DNA of 10,454 bases, taken from assembly GCA_031268055.1 (NCBI GenBank), contig JAIRXY010000210.1:1-10454 (forward strand). Reading direction: 5' to 3'. Below the pieces are notes generated by a model that saw only the letters and a program-made list of their open reading frames with translations, ran no database searches and was not told where the DNA came from. This document shows, one piece after another, positions 6,461 to 10,454 of this stretch. Position 1 is the stretch's first letter. Each line of letters begins with the position of its first letter. The DNA comes from Prevotellaceae bacterium. GTDB lineage: Bacteria; Bacteroidota; Bacteroidia; Bacteroidales; UBA932. The position numbers and the translations under genes were made by a program.

Positions 6461-7264
6461 TTATATCATGTTTCCTTTTTGTTTTAAAACTTCCTCCACG
6501 TACTCAAACGTAGTTAGCACATCGGGGCGCTCCTTGCCCACCGCCACTGCGTACTCAAAATGTGCCGAGAGCTTACCGTCTTTGGTGCGGATAGCCCAGC
6601 CGTCCTTACCCTGCACAACATCGCGCTTGCCCATATTTATCATCGGCTCCACGCAAATGGTCATGCCTTTGATGAGCTTCTTGCCGGAGCCTCGATGCCC
6701 ATAGTTGGGCACACCCGGGCTTTCGTGCATTTTTGTTCCTATGCCGTGGCCTTCCATTTCGCGCACCACAGAGTAGCCCAAGTTCTCCACGTAACTTTGC
6801 ACGGCAAACGAAATATCGCCAATGCGCTTGCCCTCCACCGCCTGCGCCACGCCCTGCTTTAGGCTTTCCTTGGTGGCGCGCAGCAGCTGCATTGCGCTTT
6901 CGCTGACGTTGCCCACCGCAAAGGTGTACGCCGAATCGCCAACGTAGCCTTTCATCTGCGTGCCGCAGTCAATCGACACGATGTCGCCGTCGCGCAGTGC
7001 GTTGCTGTTAGGGATGCCGTGTATCACCACATCGTTGATGGAGATGCACAGGGTATTGGGAAACCCGTCGTAGCCCAAGAACCCCGGCGTTGCGCCGTGG
7101 TCGCGGATAAACTCCTCTGCGATTTTGTCCAGCTGCAGGCCTGTAACCCCCGGAGCAATATGCTTTGCCAGCTCCGCCAGCGTGCGCGACACCAGCTGGT
7201 TATTTTCGCGAAGCAACTCTATTTCTTCGGCGTTTTTTACCTGTCCCATTTTTCTAAAGAACAT
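6461..7264 (-). CDS. map: Type I methionine aminopeptidase
   Basis: This cytoplasmic metalloenzyme removes the initiator methionine from nascent proteins whose second residue is small. The 267-residue frame has the pita-bread fold with the five metal ligands visible: Asp99 (VSIDCG), Asp110 (VGDSAYTF), His173 (EGHGIG), Glu206 (CVEPMI) and Glu237 (HFEYAV); His82 (IHGIP) and His180 (KMHESP) are the substrate-binding histidines. There is no N-terminal SH3-binding or zinc extension, so it is the short type Ia form. The start is uncertain: ATG 7264 gives MFFRKMGQ, whereas the second ATG (7249, Met6) gives MGQVKNAEEIELL, closer to common homologues. It lies between secY (47 bases upstream) and infA (three bases downstream), the usual Bacteroidota arrangement. 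Confidence 0.96.
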   Translation of the reverse strand: MFFRKMGQVKNAEEIELLRENNQLVSRTLAELAKHIAPGVTGLQLDKIAEEFIRDHGATPGFLGYDGFPNTLCISINDVVIHGIPNSNALRDGDIVSIDCGTQMKGYVGDSAYTFAVGNVSESAMQLLRATKESLKQGVAQAVEGKRIGDISFAVQSYVENLGYSVVREMEGHGIGTKMHESPGVPNYGHRGSGKKLIKGMTICVEPMINMGKRDVVQGKDGWAIRTKDGKLSAHFEYAVAVGKERPDVLTTFEYVEEVLKQKGNMI

Positions 7265-7311
7265 TTTCGATTTTTTTATTCATAACTTTCAGCGAACAAT
7301 TATGAACAAGC

Positions 7312-8634
7312 CTACATTCCATTCCTGCCTTTCAGCCGTCCGGTCTTCATAAGGCCGTCGTAGTGGCGCGAAAGGAGGTGGCTTTCTATTTGTTGCAGCG
7401 TATCAAGTATTACGCCCACCAGAATTAGCAGCGACGTGCCCCCAAAGAAGCGCGCAAACTGGTTGCTAACGCCAATAAAGTTCATCGCAATGGCCGGCAG
7501 GATGGCCACAAAAGCCAAGAAGATAGAGCCGGGCAGCGTAATGCGCGACATCACGCTATCGATGTACTCCGCCGTTTTCTTTCCCGGCTTAATGCCCGGA
7601 ATAAAGCCGCCGTTTTTCTTCATATCCTCCGCCATGTTGGTGGGGTTAATCGTTACCGCCGTGTAAGCATACGTAAATCCTACCACCAGCAGGGCAAACA
7701 GCAGGTTGTGCCAAAAGCCCGTGTAGTTGGAGAGCGCTATGCCCAAGGCGCTGGTTGCCTCAAACTGCGAGAATATTATGGGCAAAAACATGAACGCCTG
7801 CGCAAAGATGATGGGCATTACGCCTGCAGCATTTATCTTGAGCGGTATGTATTGGCGAACGCCTCCGTACTGCTTGTTGCCTACAATGCGCTTGGCGTAC
7901 TGCACGGGAATCCTGCGCACGCCCTGCACCAGCGCAATCGTTGCAACGAATATCAAGAACAGGGCGACCATTTCTACCACAAACATTATTAACCCGCCGG
8001 CGTGCTGCGAGAAGCGCGACCCAAACTCAGACACCGCGGCAAAGGGCAAATCGGCAATAATACCTACCATGATGATAATTGAAACGCCGTTGCCAAGCCC
8101 CTTGTCGGTGATGCGCTCGCCAAGCCACATGATGAACATGGTACCAGCCATGAGAACAATCGTTGCAAAAATAGTAAAGTAAACGCCTTTAATCAGGAAA
8201 GCTGACTCCGGCAGCTTTGCGTGCAGGTTGCCCAGGTAGGCAGGCGCCTGAAGACACAAGATAATAATGGTTAGGTAGCGCGTAATTTGGTTGAGCTTGC
8301 GGCGCCCGCTCTCGCCTTCGCGCTGCAAGCGCTGAAAGTAGGGTACCATCATGCCCATGAGCTGCACCACGATGGAGGCCGAGATGTAGGGCATTACCCC
8401 AAGACCAAAAATAGCTGCGTTGCCAAAAGCGCCGCCCGAAAACATGTTGAGCAGCCCTACCAAACCTTCGCTGGCCTGACTTTGCAGCTCTGCAAGCTGC
8501 GTTGGGTTAATACCCGGAATAACCACATAGCAGCCAAACCTGTAAACAAGTATCAAGCCCAAAGTGTAAAGAATCCGCTTTTTAAGGTCTTCTATCTTAA
8601 AAATATTCTTTATCGTTTCTATAAACTTCTTCAT
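7312..8634 (-). CDS. secY: Protein translocase subunit SecY
   Basis: SecY forms the protein-conducting channel of the inner membrane with SecE and SecG. The 440-residue product has normal length and about ten hydrophobic membrane segments. Family landmarks are the cytosolic N-terminus with IKNIFKIEDLKKRILYTLGL, the plug-region GLLNMFSGGAF (60-70), the signature GERITDKGLGNGVSIII (172-188), the cytosolic loop QGVRRIPVQYAKR (237-249), the large loop with AEDMKKNGGFIPGIKPG (335-351), and the last segment GGTSLLILVGVILDTLQQIE (398-417). The C-terminus is basic (GRLKGRNGM). It lies 64 bases after rplO. Ribosomal protein clusters typically encode SecY so that membrane insertion capacity follows translation. 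Confidence 0.98.
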   Translation of the reverse strand: MKKFIETIKNIFKIEDLKKRILYTLGLILVYRFGCYVVIPGINPTQLAELQSQASEGLVGLLNMFSGGAFGNAAIFGLGVMPYISASIVVQLMGMMVPYFQRLQREGESGRRKLNQITRYLTIIILCLQAPAYLGNLHAKLPESAFLIKGVYFTIFATIVLMAGTMFIMWLGERITDKGLGNGVSIIIMVGIIADLPFAAVSEFGSRFSQHAGGLIMFVVEMVALFLIFVATIALVQGVRRIPVQYAKRIVGNKQYGGVRQYIPLKINAAGVMPIIFAQAFMFLPIIFSQFEATSALGIALSNYTGFWHNLLFALLVVGFTYAYTAVTINPTNMAEDMKKNGGFIPGIKPGKKTAEYIDSVMSRITLPGSIFLAFVAILPAIAMNFIGVSNQFARFFGGTSLLILVGVILDTLQQIESHLLSRHYDGLMKTGRLKGRNGM

Positions 8635-8698
8635 CGTTACGTAAAGTATTATTGCCTCAATAGTAGAGAGGTATCTATGTGGTTATATATTTTTTTTC

Positions 8699-9145
8699 TT
8701 AAAGTTTAATGGCCTTACCCTCTTTTGCTTCAATAGCGGCAACAGCCGATTTTGAAAAGGCGTGCGCCGTAACTTCCAGCGCGGCTTTCAGCTCACCCTG
8801 TCCAAGTATCTTTATCAAGTCGTTCTTCGACGCCAGCCCAGAGTTTACCAGCGTAGCTGTATCAATGGCGTTTACGCCGATCTTCTCGGCAAGCGCCTGT
8901 AGCGTGTAGAGGTTGATAGCCTTGTACTCAACACGGTTAACGTTCTTGAAGCCAAACTTAGGGAGGCGACGCTGTAGCGGCATTTGCCCTCCCTCAAAGC
9001 CCAGCTTGCGCGAGTACCCTGAGCGCGACTTAGCGCCGTTGAGGCCACGCGTTGATGTGCCTCCGCGACCCGAACCTTCACCTCTGCCAATGCGCTTTTC
9101 TTTATGCGTTGAACCCGCCATCGGGGTTAAGTTATGTAATTCCAT
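8699..9145 (-). CDS. rplO: 50S ribosomal protein uL15
   Basis: uL15 is a late-assembly protein of the large subunit, with a long extension reaching into 23S rRNA. The 148-residue product starts MELHNLTPMAGSTHKEKRIG and continues with the glycine- and arginine-rich arm RGEGSGRGGTSTRGLNGAKS. GFEGGQMPLQRRLPKFGFKN (about 49-68) is the family signature, and the globular C-terminal domain follows (ILGQGELKAALEVTAHAFSK). Its length is near that of E. coli (144). It lies 37 bases after rpmD; the leader is AT-rich without a Shine-Dalgarno site. Confidence 0.98.
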   Translation of the reverse strand: MELHNLTPMAGSTHKEKRIGRGEGSGRGGTSTRGLNGAKSRSGYSRKLGFEGGQMPLQRRLPKFGFKNVNRVEYKAINLYTLQALAEKIGVNAIDTATLVNSGLASKNDLIKILGQGELKAALEVTAHAFSKSAVAAIEAKEGKAIKL

Positions 9146-9182
9146 AGCAATTATCTAAATTTTGAATGTTGTACCTGAAATT

Positions 9183-9362
9183 CTAAACCGCCTCCACCTT
9201 TACAAGGTGGCTCACAGCCTTTATCATTCCATTCAGCGCCGAATTTTCTTCGCGCTCTGTAGTGCGGTTTATTTTGCCCAACTTCAGGCTCTTGAGCGTG
9301 GCTTTTTGCTTTTCGGTGCTACCTATTTGGCTGCGCACCTGTGTTATTTTGAGTACTGCCAT
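9183..9362 (-). CDS. rpmD: 50S ribosomal protein uL30
   Basis: uL30 is a small protein of the large subunit that binds 23S and contacts 5S rRNA surroundings. The 59-residue product, MAVLKITQVRSQIGSTEKQK then ATLKSLKLGKINRTTEREEN and a C-terminal HLVKVEAV, is a full-length match: the beta strand at the start, the basic loop with the conserved LGL/LGK-N-R pattern, and the final strand. The TAG stop is at 9183-9185. It lies between rpsE (22 bases upstream) and rplO (37 bases downstream), its normal position. A GGAGGG sequence at 9373-9378 precedes the start by ten bases, which is unusual in this operon. Confidence 0.96.
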   Translation of the reverse strand: MAVLKITQVRSQIGSTEKQKATLKSLKLGKINRTTEREENSALNGMIKAVSHLVKVEAV

Positions 9363-9372
9363 TTTCTTTTTT

Positions 9373-9378
9373 CCCTCC
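9373..9378 (-). promoter_or_regulatory. Shine-Dalgarno site before rpmD
   Basis: GGAGGG on the coding strand, ten bases before the rpmD ATG (9362). Only this gene and rplR have such a site among those inspected here; the rest have A/T-rich leaders, as is usual in Bacteroidota. Confidence 0.7.
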
Positions 9379-9384
9379 GTTGTT

Positions 9385-9906
9385 TTATCCGTTAAATACT
9401 TTGTTCACCGATATGCCGCGCAGGTTGGCCACCGTGTAGGCGTCGCGCAGCTCCAGCAGGGCATTTACCGTAGCCTTTACCAAGTTGTGCGGATTCGACG
9501 AGCCTTTTGACTTGGCCAGCACGTCGTGAATACCAACGCTCTCAAACACTGCACGCATAGCGCCACCGGCCTTCACCCCCGTACCGGGCGCCGCCGGCCG
9601 CATGTAGACGCGCGCACCGCCAAACTTGGCCACCTGCTCGTGAGGAATAGTACCCTTGTGCACCGGAACTTTTACCAAGTTCTTTTTGGCGTCTTCAATG
9701 CCCTTGCTCACGGCAATCGAAACTTCGTTTGCCTTGCCAAGGCCGTAGCCAACGATACCGTTTTCGTTGCCCACCACCACAATGGCAGCAAAACTAAAGT
9801 GGCGGCCGCCCTTGGTGACCTTGGTCACACGCTCTACAGCCACTAACCTGTCGATAAGGTTAAGGTCTGTTGTTTTTACTTTTCTTATGTTTGAATTTTC
9901 TGACAT
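9385..9906 (-). CDS. rpsE: 30S ribosomal protein uS5
   Basis: uS5 lies on the back of the small subunit near the mRNA entry channel and takes part in helicase activity and decoding fidelity. The 173-residue product carries the S5 double-stranded RNA-binding domain at about 15-80 with signature [20 protein letters not shown] (28-47) and [10 protein letters not shown] (53-62), followed by the C-terminal domain with [20 protein letters not shown] (96-115), [20 protein letters not shown] and [16 protein letters not shown]. It starts seven bases after rplR and ends 22 bases before rpmD, suggesting close coupling with rplR. Confidence 0.98.
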   Translation of the reverse strand: MSENSNIRKVKTTDLNLIDRLVAVERVTKVTKGGRHFSFAAIVVVGNENGIVGYGLGKANEVSIAVSKGIEDAKKNLVKVPVHKGTIPHEQVAKFGGARVYMRPAAPGTGVKAGGAMRAVFESVGIHDVLAKSKGSSNPHNLVKATVNALLELRDAYTVANLRGISVNKVFNG

Positions 9907-9913
9907 ACGATTT

Positions 9914-10288
9914 TTAGAATTTTAGTCCACCCTCACGAGCGGCTTCGGCTACACATTTTATTCTCCCGTGGTACAAGAAGCCGTTGCGGTCAAATACGAC
10001 GTTCTTGATTCCTTTCTCCAGCGAGCGCTCAGCGGCAATTTTGCCCACCACCGTAGCGGCCTCCTGCTTGGTTTTTCCTTTTACCTGCTCAACCACCGAC
10101 TTCTCAATGCTGCTTGCTGCCAGCAGCGTTGCCCCTTGGCCGTTGCAGGCCGTATCGTCAATGAGCTGAACGTAGATTTGGTCGTTGCTACGATACACCG
10201 ACAGCCGCGGACGCTCGGTCGTACCGCTAATAATCTTACGAATACGGTACTTGATGCGCTGTCTTCTTTCTGTTTTTGATAGTGCCAT
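9914..10288 (-). CDS. rplR: 50S ribosomal protein uL18
   Basis: uL18 binds 5S rRNA and helps place it on the large subunit. The 124-residue product has a basic N-terminus ([20 protein letters not shown]), the strand [20 protein letters not shown], and the C-terminal [20 protein letters not shown] with the final EGGLKF, all hallmarks of the family; E. coli L18 has 117 residues. It lies 16 bases after rplF. A strong AGGAGG precedes its start, unlike most neighbours. Confidence 0.97.
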   Translation of the reverse strand: MALSKTERRQRIKYRIRKIISGTTERPRLSVYRSNDQIYVQLIDDTACNGQGATLLAASSIEKSVVEQVKGKTKQEAATVVGKIAAERSLEKGIKNVVFDRNGFLYHGRIKCVAEAAREGGLKF

Positions 10289-10296
10289 TTTTTTTA

Positions 10297-10302
10297 CCTC
10301 CT
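10297..10302 (-). promoter_or_regulatory. Shine-Dalgarno site before rplR
   Basis: AGGAGG on the coding strand, eight bases before the rplR ATG and lying inside the short rplF-rplR spacer. A perfect six-base site is rare in Bacteroidota, where the anti-Shine-Dalgarno end of 16S rRNA is usually shielded on the ribosome. Confidence 0.75.
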
Positions 10303-10304
10303 GC

Positions 10305-10454
10305 TTATTTAGATGCTGCCGATTTTCCGGCCTTACGGCGAATTACCTCGCCTGCAAACTTAATACCTTTACCCTTATACGGCTCGGGCTTGCGCAGCGA
10401 GCGTATTTTTGCGGCAACATGACCCACCAGCTGCTTATCGATGGACTTGAGCGT
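10305..10454 (-). CDS. rplF: 50S ribosomal protein uL6, C-terminal part (cut by the window edge)
   Basis: Only the last 49 codons and the TAA stop (10305-10307) are present. They encode [20 protein letters not shown], then the family signature [20 protein letters not shown] and the end AGKSAASK. uL6 lies near the GTPase-associated centre and sarcin-ricin loop of the large subunit. The rest of the gene extends beyond position 10454. It heads the genes seen here and is followed after 16 bases by rplR. Confidence 0.95.
   Translation of the reverse strand, partial: TLKSIDKQLVGHVAAKIRSLRKPEPYKGKGIKFAGEVIRRKAGKSAASK

Noticed and set aside
7727..8709. Long plus-strand open frames antisense to secY (151 codons at 7727-8182 and 140 at 8287-8709)
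   Set aside because: Both lie opposite the well-supported secY coding sequence and show no family resemblance.

Overview
The right three quarters of this window (about 2889-10454, all on the minus strand) is the distal half of the S10-spc-alpha ribosomal protein cluster of a member of the Bacteroidota, probably Bacteroidales. In transcription order, from right to left, it reads rplF (3' end only), rplR, rpsE, rpmD, rplO, secY, map, infA, rpmJ, rpsM, rpsK, rpsD, rpoA, rplQ. The phylum call rests on this gene order (map-infA-rpmJ between secY and rpsM), the Bacteroidota-like protein sequences, the scarcity of Shine-Dalgarno sites, a Bacteroidota-type promoter (TTTG-N19-TAATTTTG) in the left part, and a gene ending in a type IX secretion (T9SS) sorting domain.

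The left quarter (1-2606) is visibly more AT-rich and looks accessory. It holds an intact gene for a secreted T9SS cargo protein (161-1495). The stop codon of that gene overlaps the start of a small, doubly frameshifted secreted-protein pseudogene (1492-1716). This is interrupted or abutted by an IS630-type insertion sequence (about 1715-2606). The IS has recognisable 17-bp terminal inverted repeats, TA at both ends, a 26-bp perfect palindrome next to the left end and a good promoter. Its transposase is dead: it has a -1 shift at an A8 run, an in-frame stop, and has lost the middle of the DDE catalytic domain.

Between the IS and rplQ (2607-2888) no gene is visible. The stretch holds a perfect 16-bp-stem hairpin, probably the operon terminator and possibly bidirectional because the two flanks are transcribed towards each other, plus two short tandem repeats. 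Short tandem repeats with unrelated units (7, 10, 14 and 16 bp) sit at or near gene boundaries in the 3' half of the operon, and two of them include the stop codons of rpoA and rplQ.

The operon genes work together: ribosomal proteins uL6, uL18, uS5, uL30, uL15, bL36, uS13, uS11, uS4 and bL17; the SecY translocon channel; methionine aminopeptidase; initiation factor IF-1; and the RNA polymerase alpha subunit. Two genes are short: rpmJ (38 codons) and rpmD (59 codons). I found no convincing undescribed system. The most notable points are the intergenic tandem repeats, the palindrome and slippery site of the IS, the rare Shine-Dalgarno sites before rplR and rpmD, and the loss of zinc ligands in bL36.
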